From positions 186,439-250,438 of the forward strand of contig BDIU01000063.1 in NCBI GenBank assembly GCA_002118135.1: a stretch of 64,000 nucleotides of DNA, written 5' to 3'. Shown in pieces: positions 46,187-59,005 of this stretch (positions are counted from its first letter, which is position 1; each line of letters starts with the position of its first letter). The translations under genes were made by a program, and so were the position numbers. Source of the DNA: Trebouxia sp. TZW2008. Lineage: Eukaryota > Chlorophyta > Trebouxiophyceae > Trebouxiales > Trebouxiaceae. The notes below the pieces were generated by a model. That model was not told the DNA's origin. It ran no database searches and worked only from the letters and a program-made list of their open reading frames with translations.

Positions 46187-49100
46187 ATGGACGTGGTTCT
46201 TACATCTCAGGTCAATGCCCAGGGCCCGGCAATGGTCCCTCACAGCGTCGCGGCATTCGATCAACTTTTGACGCATGCAGAGAGGAGACAGACCAGAGTG
46301 GAGGCATGCGTTCAACCCGGAGACTTTGTCATCGGTGGTGTCAAAATGGCTGTGCGATCATCTCGGGATCGATGCTGATCAATGTCAGCTGTACTATCAG
46401 GACAGGCCATTGACTGATCAGCCCCTGAAGCAGGTCTGTAAACGCAGCCAAGTGAGGCCAGTGACAGTCTTCACCAACTTGTGTTATCTGAAGCCACGTC
46501 CTTTGCAGGTCCAGCAGAGCGCTTGCAGAGAAGTCAGAAAACAGCTGCCATTGAAACAGGCCTTTCTGTGCATTTGTGGCAAAGCTTGCCAAGCACAATT
46601 GATACAACCTTCCCAGAGTTTTGGCTTGAGGCAGCAACATGCATTGCTGACCAGCAGCATTGACCCCTACTGAGGCTGAGCAGCTCCAAGATGCTCACTG
46701 ATTTTGTTGCCTTACCTCCTGGCAACCAGATTCCAAATGGCTTCCAGTTGACCAACTGCAAAGATCCCTCAACTTCCTCTGACTGGGCTGGTATCAGTAC
46801 ACCTGCAACGCCTCTGGTACTCCTAGTGCACACCTTCCTACACATGACAGCCCTGAATCACAGCAGGTTGCCTCAGGACTCTTGCATCAAACAGGGACTG
46901 CAGCAGTTGAACACACAAATGCAGCAACTTGCACTTCGTCTAGAAAGCACAGCTCCTGCACAGCAGACAAGCACCTACATCAAGCACTTGCGGGTGTGTT
47001 CCTTGCTTCTGAAGATGCTTCAGCTCCTGACAGCCATCAGAATACCTGACAGTCCTTTGGAAAAGGTGGTCCAATCACTGCAAGAAGCCACGCTAGCAGC
47101 ACGCTTGGCAGTGGCACAGAACAAAGCGAATTGCAAAGGTCAAGCTGCACAACAGGCAGAGGCCCTGTTGATGCCCACAGTCAGACTGGCCTTGTCAGCT
47201 TCCAGACAGCTGTCCAAGTCACAATCCCTGGACCTGCGTGCAAGCTCATCTGGGTGGTTTCGCAGTGTGCTAGCTGGCCTTCTCCCAACCTCTTCTTCTG
47301 AGCTGTTCCCACACTTTGTTGATGGCACCTTGGAGTCAGGTACATGGTTGTTTGATCATGTTCTGTAGCAGAGAGTTCTTCTGAGCTATTCACAAACTTT
47401 GTCGGTGGTCTTGGAGTCAGAAAGAATGCTGCCCAGTCATGCACTGTGGCATTGACTCACCTGTTTGTCAGCCTCAGTTGACACATTGTTGCATAGACTG
47501 GTTTGCTCTAGCTCTGATGCAATGTCATGTGCAGAAGCGGCTGCTGCCCAGTCAAATGCAACTCTGCTGTTCTATGCTGCTTTGTTGATTCAGATCACCT
47601 GCGCCCATTTTGTGCACAACGAGCGCCAAAGAATGAGCAACACTGGGCAGCAGCAGCAGCATCTTGAACAAATGCTGAGTAACATGGCTATCATTGTACA
47701 ACACACAGCATTTATTGTAGCCTGAAGAGGCACAAAGCCTTCTGTACTTGTGCTTGTTCAGGCTGATCATATTCCTTACTCATTTTGAATTCTATGATAC
47801 AGGCATTATTCCTGTCCTGGTGATGGGGCTAGATGGTGCTGAGTACAGCAGCAAGGCTTGGGCAGATGCACATTCAGCCTTTTTACCGCTGGAATGCCTG
47901 ATGTCCAAAAAAGCAGAACACACACAGCTGACCAACAAAGTTCAGGCTGTGCTGTTGCGCATGCAAGCTGTGCCCCGATTATGCAAACTTCTTCAACCTT
48001 GCATACCTAGCTGGCTTCGCTCTGTGGAGTTTGAATGGGGTGCTAGTAAGTCCCTTCAACGGTACAAGTTGCGTTGTGCTGTGCAACTCCTGCAACCTTG
48101 CATGTTTGGCGGGCTGCAATCTATGGAGATCTGATGTGATGCCAGTGAGTCCCTGCAACAGCGCGTGCTGCAATCTGTTGCTTTGTATGAAGCTGTGAAC
48201 TTGCTTTGCTGTACTGGGCTGCGTTGTGCTATTTTGCTCTGGATCATGCATGCATGCGGAGGACCAACAAGATGCCCTCAGCGACATGAGCTGCCACATG
48301 CTGTTCTGCTTTGTATGCTTGTGTGAACTGTGCTGTGCTGTGCTGTGCTGATTTGCTCTGCATAAAGACACTCCACGCAGTCTGTCAAGGACTAAAGGAA
48401 CGCCAGTGGGCCTCTCCAGCAACATGAGTTGCAGAACTCAGCATCGCTTTGTATGCTTTCGTGGTGGCTGTTGTGCTGCGCTGTGCTTTGCTCTGCTGTG
48501 TCATGTCATGCCAGCTATGTCCTGTCTCAAATAGGCCATTGCTGCCCTAGTGTAGCGTCTCTACACCAGAGCAGTCTTTGAGTTGGCACCTAGGACAGCA
48601 ACATTCATACATCAGCTCAACATTGGATCTTTGCAATCAGGACAGGATGCTGAACACTGACAGGGAGTGACTTGCTGCTGTTGCCCACAGGTAGAACGCA
48701 GCAGGGAATGTGGATACAACAACACGCCTCACTGCAGCTACCCCGACTACAGCGCATACTAGACCGCATCCACAAGCTTTTGGACTCCACTGACCCCCCT
48801 CAAGACCCCAACCAGACCTCCCGACCCCCACCCCTGCTGCCTGGGAGGCCCTCCAGCATTCACTCCAGATAGGTGTCAAGACCTGCCCTTTCTACGATAT
48901 CAGTGCTATGACCATATTCGACAACTACCCAGGCGACGCCGTGCAAGCCATCTTCACATGTGATTGGCCGTATCGTCTGCGGGACTTGAAGGATGGGCTT
49001 GAGACCTTGCCTGGCAAGCTGCTGGCTGGTCACATGCCAAACCTGGACTTGGACGTCACAAAGCTCATGAGGTGAGGCAGCATGGACAGACATGTGCTTG

Positions 49101-52100
49101 TTCTTGTCAAGCTGCACTGCGACACAAACAATGATAATGAAAACAAAAGTTTGTAGCATGTACTGCCAAGTTTATGTGGCATAAGTCCTGTGTCGTCAAG
49201 CTGCACAGCAACGGCATCATCAGATTATGGCGGGCACTGTGGACAGCAGCATCCTGGCATGCATTTCTGAGTGCATCAGCCGCGTACTTGACAAAGTGGC
49301 AAAGGTGCATTGCAGACATGCTGCAAGATTGCTGCCACACTTAGCAGCTCTGCTCAAGTGCACAGGCATGTGGAGCATGGCAGTGCTTTGGACTTTTCTG
49401 CATATAAGAGTGCGCATTGTGTTGTTGCCCTGCACTTGTCCTTGTGTACCCATCCCGTACAGTAAGAAAAAGCATCTAGCGTACGCTAGCAACATATGCA
49501 TGCCTGCTTGATTCCGGCCCATGCTTTGTGCATGTACTACAGGTCTCATCTGCAGAGGCTTCTGCTGACAGACAACGCCATGAAGGAGCCAGACTCACAT
49601 CATGCATACCTGTCAAATTCAGGCCCAAACTTTGTGCACATACTCCAGGTCGCATCTGCAGAAGCTTCTGCTGACAGACAACGCTATGAAAGAGCCAGAC
49701 TCACATCATGCCAGGCTACTCACACTCTTTCTCAGAAGACTGTCCAAGGAAGCATCCCTGCTACTGCACAAAGGCAAAGAACTCAATCTCAACAAGAAGG
49801 GCATCACACGGCACATCAATGGGCAAATCTGTGAAGGCTGTCCTGACTGCAACGGTCCTGACTGGCACCACAAGTCTGCCAGTGTGGCGATGCTTTGGGC
49901 CCTGTGCTGTAAGTCACCTTGCTTGCACGTGCGCTTGCTTTCAGTGCCCTTGCTTACTCAGCATGTCGTCACCAGGACGATCTGTGAAGGCTGTTGTCCT
50001 GATTGCAATGGTCCCAGCTGGCACCACAAGTCTGCCAGTGTGGCTATGCTTTGGGCGCTGTGCTGCAAGTAAACTTGCTTTCACATGCCCTTGCTTTCAG
50101 TGCCCTTGCTTACTGAACATGTTGTCACCGGGACAATCTGTGAAGGCGGTTGTCCTGATTGCAATGGCCCAACTTGGCGCTACAAGTCTGCAAGTGTGGC
50201 TATGCTTTGGGCCCTCTGCTGCGAGTGTCCTTGCTTACAAGGGCCCTTGCTTTCAAGCGCCCTTGTCTGCATTGTGTCATACAAGCCTGACAATGTGATG
50301 TGCCTCTGACTTGGCATAGACGCCTTCTTCCTTCCTTCCTGCAATCATGATCACGATGTTCACAAATGCCCTCTGGTTGCACTACCGTGAAAAGCTTTGC
50401 CAAGTTGCTGCCTGTAAGCTGCTGTCGTGTGTCGCTGCCATTATGTCTGCCGATGTTGGATGCTGATTGTTGAGCATGAGCACAACAGCTAAGTTTTTGT
50501 TTGGAGCATCACATTATGACTGCCAGGTGCTGCATGACACAAAAGCATTGGACTCATTACACTATGCATAACAAAACGCTGCAGCTGACATGCAAGTAAA
50601 GCAACCCCTTTCGCAAGCGTGCATCTTGCATGCAGGTCACTGCTGCACCAGACCAGAAGCCCATCACATTGCAGCAGTGGCAGTGGACGCAGTATACAGT
50701 CCGCTTACACAAGACGAGCACTGCAAGCACATTTTGCTGTAAACGCACAAGATGACAAACGTAGACACCCAGGCAGATGACACACCTGGGATTGGGGAAA
50801 CCATCCGGGGGCTGGGGGTTGACCTGACCCCCCTTGGGGATGGCTTGACCCTCCAGCTGACCCTAGCAGCCCGTCTTGCTAGGTTCTGCACCCAGGTCTG
50901 AACCCCATGACATCCTTATGCTGTTGTTTCCACCTACTTAGCAACAGTGTATGGCCCTGCTGACACCTTTATGCTGTCTTTTTTGCTTGCATAGCATATG
51001 GGTTTCACCCTGCTCGCTGTCATCGTTGCCATCTCTTTCACCTGCTCAACGCAGAAATGATCAACCACATACGCGCAAATGTACTATATTATTGCTGTAA
51101 GACTAGGATCTGCCACGATGATCCTGCAATTTGGTGCACTCAGCTTGCCCAATTCCTTCCCATTGTTGTCGCAGCCGTCATGTATAGCACTTTGCGCTAT
51201 GAAGCGGCAATATCATTCATGCTGCTTCTAAGTACATTGCCCAACATTTGTTCTGAATAAGACTTTTGAGGTCCCATTGCGTGCATGTTGTGCAGGAATT
51301 GAAGCGTGCAGGCAGGGGAGCAGGTGCCACCACTCCATGGTTCAGCAAAGCTGTGCAAGACAAGACCTTTGACATTGTCTACGCCAGGCTGCACTCCGCC
51401 AGCAATGTCTCAGCGTCATCCTTCTGAGCACTTCATTCCCATTTGCATTGTCTTTGCTGGACCAAGTAAACGGGTCTCTTGTGGTTCTAGAATCAGGGTC
51501 ACAGGGTCTGCGCTGCATCTTTATCGTCCTGCACAAACGCTGCTCAGCAAGTGGACTGTCACAAACAAGCTGTCGCAACATGCATTTGGGTTCTTCATTG
51601 ATGGCAAAGTTGCATATGTAGCAGAGCCTTGGCAGCTGGGGAATGTCCCTGTGACACACACACTGGCAGCCAACATCTACTGCCCTTTCTGAGACGCTCT
51701 GCCCTGCGCTTATTGCATTGCTTCCTTTGTTTCAGGTTGAATGCATGTCGCTTCACCGAGGGCATTGCGCCACAATCATTCTGGTGGGCTCTTTGTCCCA
51801 TAGTCACCCATGCTCTTTGCAGCAGTTGGTCTCAAGATCAACAAAATCTATCCTGTGCAGGCAGACGCACCCTGGAGCACAGGCAGATGTACTGCAGTGG
51901 CCCACAGCCCTGCAGCTTCTCTTTGGGGAGTTATCAAAGTTGTGCTGTGCATGCAGACACACCCTGAAGCACAGGCAGATGTGGCGTAGTGGCTAGAGCC
52001 CTGCAGCTTTTGTTTGGTGAGTTGACAAAATTGTGCTGTGAAGGCAGACACACCCAGGAGCACAGACAGGTGTGTCGCAGCGGCTAGCGCCCTGCAGCCC

Positions 52101-55100
52101 TTGGTGAATTGACAAACTTATTGTGAGCAGGCACACAGCCTGGAGCACAGACAAGTGCCTCGCAGTGGCCAGGGCCCTGCAGCTTCTCTTTCATGAGTTG
52201 ACGAGATTGTGCTGTGCAAAAGATCACACCCTGGAGCACAGAAAGATGTATTGCAGTGGCTAGAGCCCTGTACAGCTTGGCACAGCTGCAAGCAACGCAG
52301 GCTTCAGACTCTGCTTTCCAGCAGGTGACACTTGCTTTAAACATGCCTTGGCTTGACCGATTTTGTATTGATCTTGTTGCAATGTCTGCTTGATGATGGT
52401 CAGGACGTCCAGTGATGCATGTAGACGGCATCAAGATGCTGACTTGCAATCATGTTGTATCTGAGCATGCCTGAGTGCTGACACAAATTGCCACAAGCAG
52501 CTGAAGCCATCAGGACAATGCGGGTATAGATCAATTGACCAGCAGCAAGGACCTCAAGTCAATGCAGCAGTTGCAGCATCGCTTGCTGCACACTGCAAAC
52601 TTGAGCTGCACATCGCCATGTGACGCATGTCTTGCATGTTGTATCAAGCCATGCACATTTCTGTTGCAGCTGACCATAGCTTGCTGCTGCCTCTGGCAGT
52701 CACCTTTGTCCGTCTCTCGCTTCTGATTGCTGCAGTTCAATGAGAATGTCACTGCACATCAGCAGCTGCAGTATTGACTGCTGTGCACTGTAAGCATTGC
52801 CATGTGACGGAGCTCTTGCATGATGCCATGCACATTTCTGTTGCAGCTGCTCATAGCTTGCCTCTGGCAGTCACCTTTCCCATCTCTCACTTCTGCAAAC
52901 AGGTTTGCTTATGTCTGCACAGTTCCAGGAGCAGCAGGCAGATCAGCTGGTGAAGAATCTCATTCCAAAAGTGGCCACAGCTCACCAGGATGCGGCTACA
53001 AGATACATTCTGATGGGTGCAATGGTGCACATTCTCAAGGCTACTGGTGCCTACACAAACACCTTACCCATCAAGGATCAGCCAAAGAAGAAGGTAAGCA
53101 TTGCAGGCTGCAATTACAGCAGCGCTCTGTTCCTCTTCTGCCTTTGTGCTTGTGCTAGTAGGCTTGCTGATCTTTTGTATCCGTCTGGTCGGCAGCCAAT
53201 CTGTGTTGACTGTCATCAAATGCCAACATGGGACCAAGCAGTTGCGTCAGAACAAATGAGTCTAGTGCATTGTCATGCATATGTTCTTGATATGTGGACA
53301 GTTGATGCCAGAATTGCAAAAAGTGACCCTGAGCCTGTTTAATCTGCTGGTCAGCCCATCTTCTATTTTTTTGGGCAGCAACTGACATGCAAAAGCTGAT
53401 GCCATGCTTGCAGGAGCTTGTCTTGAGCCTTATTGATCTGCTGGTGGGCCCTGCCCTTCTCCCTCATGGTCAGCAAGCCACATCAGATCACAACCCAACT
53501 GGGCTCTCGGGCTCCCCCAACAACACGGCCCTCAAAGTGGCCCCTGGGGGGTTGCACACTGGAGTCCCCCAACTGATCATTGGGGGAGACCACACTGAGC
53601 TGCCTCAACTGACCCCTGGAGGGGAACACACGGGCATCTTGGGCTTGATTGCATCAACCTTGGAGTGGATTGCTTCATGCTTGGACCAGGACGCTGATAT
53701 CTGCAGTCACTTCTGGCATCATGCCATCCCACTGATCCCACAGTGGTTCCAGATGAGTGCAACTCATATGCCTCATGAAACAGCTTCCGAGGAGAGCTTT
53801 GCATCTATCTGCGGTGAGGGGTTGCTCATGTCGACTTGTCTCCCTGAATTGCCAAGCATGCAAGCAATTGTGGCATTGACACATCTGTATCACTTCATGT
53901 ATGCATATGTACGCATGGCTCATTGACAAGTTGCACGCCTGCGCTCACTGCAACTGAGCTATCGTTATCAGCCTCAGTCTTGACTCACACATATCAAATG
54001 GAAAAGCTGTGCTAGCTGTAGTTCAAAATACTGCTCATACATACTTTATATTGCATATTGAACAAAATAAACGGTGTTTTGCTGAAGAAACACAATTTGC
54101 TGCAGTGGCATATTCAAAGTGGCACCCAAAGGCCATGCCTACAGTTCCAGCCCCCAAGGCGGCAGCTCTAGCAATGCAAACATCTATCTGGAGCCTAACA
54201 CAAGATCTGCTGCGTCAAGCGGAGCTGGGGATCAGATCACGGATTGCCATGTACAACAGCGAGGAAAGCGACAAGTCTGCTGCTTCAACTTCACAGTCTG
54301 AAGCGCGCATGGCTGAAATCAGGAATGCACTGGGTGAGCTTTTTACACTGCTGATCAGCACTGCTTTGCTGTCTCTGGGTTTGCATTGCATATGCAACAT
54401 CAGGATTTGGTCAAGTTTCAAGGTTGAGGTTGGGTTATTTGCTGCCTTGATTGTTGCCCATGTTGCTAAAAGGCACAGTCATGAGTGTGTAGTGGTGTGA
54501 AGGAAGTGTCGGTTGGTAGTAAGTTCAGTGGGGACTTGTGCATTCATTGCTGCTATACAGGTTCTGACTCCTTGCTCTGTTGTCCTTGTGGCAATCTGAC
54601 TGGAGCATGGCATGATGCATCTGCTTCTCACAGTCTACTTGGGCAGCACGAGCTGCAGCGCAGAGCAATTCAAAATGGGTTTAGGTTGTCAAATTAAGAA
54701 TTTGCAGGAGAAAACTCAAAATCGTGACTAAAACTGCTGTTCTGCAGACTTTCTTGGCAATCAATGGCGCCTCATGCAGCAAGACGCCACTTGAGAGTCA
54801 AAGTTTCATGACTCATTACACCATTCTGCACAACTTGTGAGCGGCAGTTGCAGCAAGACGCTATGTGGATGTCAAACGTGAACACTTTTTTACAACATTT
54901 TGCAGACTTCCTTGACGTCAGATGCAGCAAGATCTCATGTGGAAGTCCTGACAGTAAAGCGCTATACGCAAGTCAAAAGCCAATAACTTATGACATCGTC
55001 TTGCAGACTTTCATGGCAATCAGTGGCGCCTCATGCAGCAAGACGCTGTTTGGAAGTCAAAGATCCATGACTCATTACACCATTTAGAAGAAGTTCTCAG

Positions 55101-58100
55101 CAACAATTGCAGCAAGACGCTATGTGGTTGTCAAAAGTGACTTACCATTATGCCGTTTTGCAGGAGGGTCTGACAAGCAGTGACGCCACATGCAGAAAGA
55201 TGTCATGTGGGAGCCTGTCCTGACAGTCAGACGCTATGCGCAAGTGAGAAGTCTTTGACTTGTTACACTGTTTTGCAGACTTTCTTGGCAATAAGTGGCG
55301 CGACATGCAGCAAGCCGTCATGTGCAAGCCTGTCCTGACAGTGAGACGCTATGCGCATGTCGAAAGTCACTCACTTTGCTAGACTTTTCTGCAGACCTTC
55401 TTGGCGATAAGTAGCACCTCATGCAGCAAGATGTCATTTGCAAGTCTGTCCTGACAGTAAGACGCTATGCAAAAGTCGACAAATGTTACCTATTTACACT
55501 ATTTTGCAGACTTTCTTGGCAATAAGTGGCGCCACACGCAGCAAGCTGTCATGTGCAAGCCTGTCCTGACAGTAAGACGCTATGCGCATGTTGAAAGTCA
55601 CTAACTTTGCTAGACTTTTCTGCAGACTTTCTTGGCAATGAAGTGGCAGCTCATGCAGCAAGACCCCATGTGGAAGCCTGTCCTGACAGAACTGCTGAAG
55701 CAGTCAGAGAGCCCAGCAGACTTTCAGCAGATCAGACAATTTGCAAGCGCGCTTGCACCCTCACAAAAGCAGAAGAAGGATGCTGCAGCAATTCTGACTG
55801 CCAGCTTGCTTGACAAGCTTGAGGCTTGCTTTGTCATGACGGTAAGCAACTCACAGCAACATCTAATTCTCCATGCTTCAATACTAAGACTCACTTTGCG
55901 TTGCAACACAGCGCTCATGACATTTCAATTGCAGCTTGAAGCATCAACATGTATCAGCGTCCCAAGACATAAACAGTGAGGCCAAAGCTGGCATGTATGC
56001 AGCGTCTTTCCTGCCGCACCAATGTCCTACAACCCTTGCAGCTTTGTTGTGTGGCAGGACAAGACATTGCCTGCAACGCTGCCTTGGCATGCATATACCC
56101 TTGTACCCAACACTGCGCCAATGCAGCACACTCAACATGTACTTGCAGACATCAATTGCAGTTCACCCTGCAGGCTTTGAATAAAGTGCATCTGCAGGTC
56201 AACTGCAAGACTTGTCTTTCATGTCTGCGGTAGTGATCAGTACGCCCATCTCATATGGTCATGTTTGTCTGTGAGCATCTGCATGAGTGATTAGTAAGTG
56301 AGCTCCAAAAGGCAGGTCAGGGTTGTATGCCCTGCCAAGAACACAAACAAGACATTGGCTTACCACAATTATAGCTTTTGTCTGGGATGACTCTCTCTGT
56401 GCCAGGGCTCAAGGGCAGCATATACTTGTCTGCAATTGTTTCTGCATATGCTACAGCTTCTTCAGGCTGGCTTCACACGCAAGGGACCCTTCTGTCATTG
56501 CAAAAGTCTTTGGCATGCACGTGTTCAGGATGTTCAGGATGACAGCCAGTCTGACAGAGCTGCCCAGTCAGCCGCTGAGCTCATTCAGCAAGAGGGCCAA
56601 GAACTTGAAGCAGAAGCTGCCAGGGCAGCTGCCAAGAAGGCCAAGAAGCTGAAGCAGAAGGCCAAGAAGCAGCAGGCACAGCAGTCACCTGACCCACATG
56701 CCTCCCAAGCTAACAACAACAACAGCCTTGAAGACAGTAGCAATGGTGGTGACGCTAGTGGTGATGATGGCAGTGGTGGCGATGGAATTGGTGGTGGTGA
56801 TGGTGGTAGTGGCGGCGGCAAGTCTGCAATGAAGCATCCGTCCTTACCTCCGCAGACACCACCTCAGACAGCATGTCAGAGGCGCAACAGAGGCGTAGAC
56901 AGCCCCGATGGCACTGTGCCTCAAAATGTCAAGCAGCAGGGAGCTCCCAAAGCAAATGTGCCAGCCGCTTCAGAGGACACTGCAGCTGCTGTCATCAATG
57001 CAAGTGAGGCTGAGGGCTCTTCTGGCAGCATCAACATGAGTGGAGACAAGGGTCTGGAGGGGCTGCAAGGTGCAGCGGCAGTTGCAAGTGGTGATGAGGG
57101 TAATGGGGGCCAGGCAACAGCCCTGGATGCTGCTGCAGCCCCAGAGGCGGACAGTAACTTTCTGCAGTCCCTGTTCTCATGCCCCATCACCAAGGTCAGA
57201 AAACAGTAACTTTGCCATGCCTCATGACACACAGTGCGGATGCAACACTTATGCATAGCCTTGCTTGTACTTGCCTGTTTGCCTCTGGAGAATGGCTGTG
57301 TAAATATGCAGCAATTTTGGCTTGTTCAACCACTGGATGCTTGTGCATGCTACAAGAAACAAAAGGCATGCCAACCCGCTGTAATCCCTGCATGACAAAG
57401 TCCATGGCTGAGTCTCTGATGTGCTGACAGCCACTGCACTGTGGTTGCAGGCAGCAATGAAGGAGCCAGTGATTGCTGCTGATGGGTACACCTATGAGAG
57501 GGCTGCCATTGATGGCTGGCTGCATGATTACTTAGTGCTTGATGCATGCAGAAGTTGTTTTTGTTGCATGCCAAGGTTGACAATGCAGAGCTTATACTGA
57601 ATGCAATTGCACTGTGGCTGCATGCAGCAGTGAAGGAGTCAGTGATTGCTGCTGATGGGTACACCTATGAGAAGGCTGCCCTTGAGGACTGGCCGCATGA
57701 TCACTAGTGCTTGATGCATGCAGAAGTCTGTTCTGTGGCATGCCAAGCCTGACAAAGTGTCTGCCATGCTGAGTGCAATAACACGGTGGCTGCAGGCAGC
57801 AATAAAGGAGCCAGTGATTGCTGCTGATGGATACACCTATGAGCGGGCTGCCACTGAGGGCTGGCTGCATGATCACTCAGTGCTTGATGCATGCAGAAGT
57901 CATTTCTGTTGCATGCCAAGGTTGACAATGAAAAGGTTTTGTTGAATGCAACTGCCATGTGGCTGCAGGCAGCAATGAGGAAGCCAGTGATTGCTGCTGA
58001 TGGGTATACTTATGAGAGATTTGCCATTGAGGACTGGCTTCAGAACAGCTCTGTGTCACCTGTCACTGGAGACTTTTTGACTCACATGCGCATTGTGCCA

Positions 58101-58142
58101 AATGTCCTAGTCAAGAACCTCATCAATGATACTCAGCAGTAA
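46187..58142 (+). CDS. Large multi-exon protein with C-terminal U-box (E3 ubiquitin ligase)
   Basis: The U-box recruits E2 enzymes for ubiquitin transfer. Terminal exons are clear: about 56436-57194 (coiled, Lys/Gln-rich KKAKKLKQKAKKQQAQQ, Gly/Ser linker, then NFLQSLFSCPITK) joins in phase to 57969-58142 (PVIAADGYTYERFAIEDWLQ, SPVTGDFLTHMRIVPN, end NLINDTQQ). Likely upstream exons: 46690-47339, about 47465-47720, about 47805-48050, 48691-49073, about 49222-49305, about 49651-49910, about 50752-50896, about 51298-51430, about 52907-53094, about 53390-53810, about 54115-54330, 55622-55840. They are Leu-rich and unrecognised. The start at 46187 (MDVVLTSQ) is in CpG-rich sequence; no later CpG-rich start is seen, favouring one gene, but this is inference. 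A frame break occurs near 48.8 kb. Five or more exons carry partial copies. Confidence 0.55.
47371..47425 (+). repeat. Downstream copy of an exon 3' end
   Basis: tcttctgagctattcacaaactttgt repeats tcttctgagctgttcccacactttgt at the end of the 46690-47339 exon, 83 bp away. It includes the GGAGTCAG end but not a GT donor. Confidence 0.75.
48060..48420 (+). repeat. Downstream copies of an exon 3' end
   Basis: ctgcaaccttgcatgtttggcgggct... at about 48087 mirrors cttcaaccttgcatacctagctggct at 47990 and again ends near gccagtgagtccctgcaac (exon: gctagtaagtcccttcaac). Weaker echoes continue to 48420. Confidence 0.6.
49507..49720 (+). repeat. 106-bp tandem duplication at an exon start
   Basis: LLLTDNAMKEPDSHHA is encoded twice, at about 49558-49605 and 49664-49711. 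The first copy breaks off; the second continues RLLTLFLRRLSKEASLLLHK. Confidence 0.85.
49827..50230 (+). repeat. Three copies of an exon 3' part, period 153-156 bp
   Basis: ICEGCPDCNGPDWHHKSASV (49827) recurs at 49980 and 50136 with modest changes. Only the first copy ends at a canonical donor (TGCT|GTAAGT); the second has GCAAGT and the third cgagtg. One other frame stays open through all three units (about 49708-50298). Confidence 0.9.
51860..52300 (+). repeat. Five-unit array, period about 85-93 bp
   Basis: ggagcacaggcagatg... and ccctgcagcttctctt... blocks recur with ggagcac/gaagcac at 51873, 51966, 52057, 52142 and 52232. One frame of unit one reads HPGAQADVLQWPTALQLLFG. Later units acquire stops. 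It is probably an exon with decayed copies. Confidence 0.85.
54743..55621 (+). repeat. Seven decayed copies upstream of exon 55622
   Basis: gcagactttcttggcaat-like junctions occur at about 54743, 54902, 55013, 55160, 55275, 55391 and 55506, before the intact exon at 55622. The last intervals are 115, 116, 115 and 116 bp. Each unit keeps the acceptor, catgcagcaaga..tcatgtg.aagcctgtcctgaca and gacgctatg. Only the last reads FLAMKWQLMQQDPMWKPVLT and continues. Confidence 0.93.
55850..56400. other. Intron-like region without recognised exon
   Basis: Lies between the 55622 exon and the coiled-coil/U-box exon. No supported coding sequence. Confidence 0.35.
57451..57968 (+). repeat. Three tandem decoy copies of the terminal U-box exon
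   Basis: Copies at about 57451, 57624 and 57796 precede the intact exon at 57969, period 172-173 bp. All encode VIAADGYTYE with nearby variants (RAAIDGWLHD, KAALEDWPHD, RAATEGWLHD) but end at HDY/HD-H-type stops or novel tails and lack the SPVTGDFLTHMRIVPN half. Each has a gcag acceptor in phase with donor 57194. Confidence 0.95.
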
Positions 58143-59005
58143 AGCATTGGGCTCTAACAAGCTGTAGATTATGGCGGGATGCAGAGAAGATCAATTTATG
58201 CAATGATTGTGTTCGAGAGGGGATGCCCAGGGAAGGTGTGTGCTGCAAAGTCTTTTGGCAGTGCTGATTGAAGTATTATGTGCAGTCTTGTTATGCTCAC
58301 GAAGGTCTCAGTTGCCGTCAGCATTAACAAGCAAGTTTTGGAAATAGAAAATCAAGTAGCATAGTTGAGATCTGGTTGTACACTCGTCTAGACAGATTGA
58401 TTGCACCTGCAATGATAATGCACAGCAGCAATTGTAACTTGCAGCTGTAAAATATGTCACGACACCGCCATTGAGGATCAGTCCCCAACACAAGATTCCC
58501 AGGAGACCTCTTTCCCAACATTTGTTACTGCGGTACCAGCATGAGCTCAAGTGCATGTTCGCAAGTTTGCTATCAGAAGGTGATGTCATTACACATGCAA
58601 CCTTCACGCTCACAGCAGAATATCAACTTCATCAGGTGTGAAGAGGTCTAGGATGATCAAGCACAGACCTGATGCAGCACTCCCTCTAAACAAAGTCATT
58701 AATTGAGTCCCGACTGCACTATTGGTGATCACGAACTGGACAGTAGCATCCCAGACCCAGGCACTACGTAGCATCACTGCTGGATGGCACACATCAGAGT
58801 TCAAACCAGACACACACAAACAGAAACAGACTCACTCGTAACTCACAGACTCAATACTGATTACCACGCAATACAAGCATCGAGATGGTCATCATGTTGA
58901 GGCAAATCCACATCACCTGCAGGGTCTCAGCTAACAGTGTACACAGCAATCTAGCGCATATGCCAATCGCTCAGGCCTATGTCAAATGCATTTCCTTCTT
59001 TTCTC
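58143..59005. other. Convergent intergenic region
   Basis: 3' flanks of the U-box gene (+) and the GT92-like gene (-). No coding sequence recognised. Confidence 0.45.

Noticed and set aside
54743..55621. Periodic repeats as a CRISPR or satellite array
   Set aside because: The units are copies of the following exon and its acceptor, not repeat-spacer units or a free satellite.
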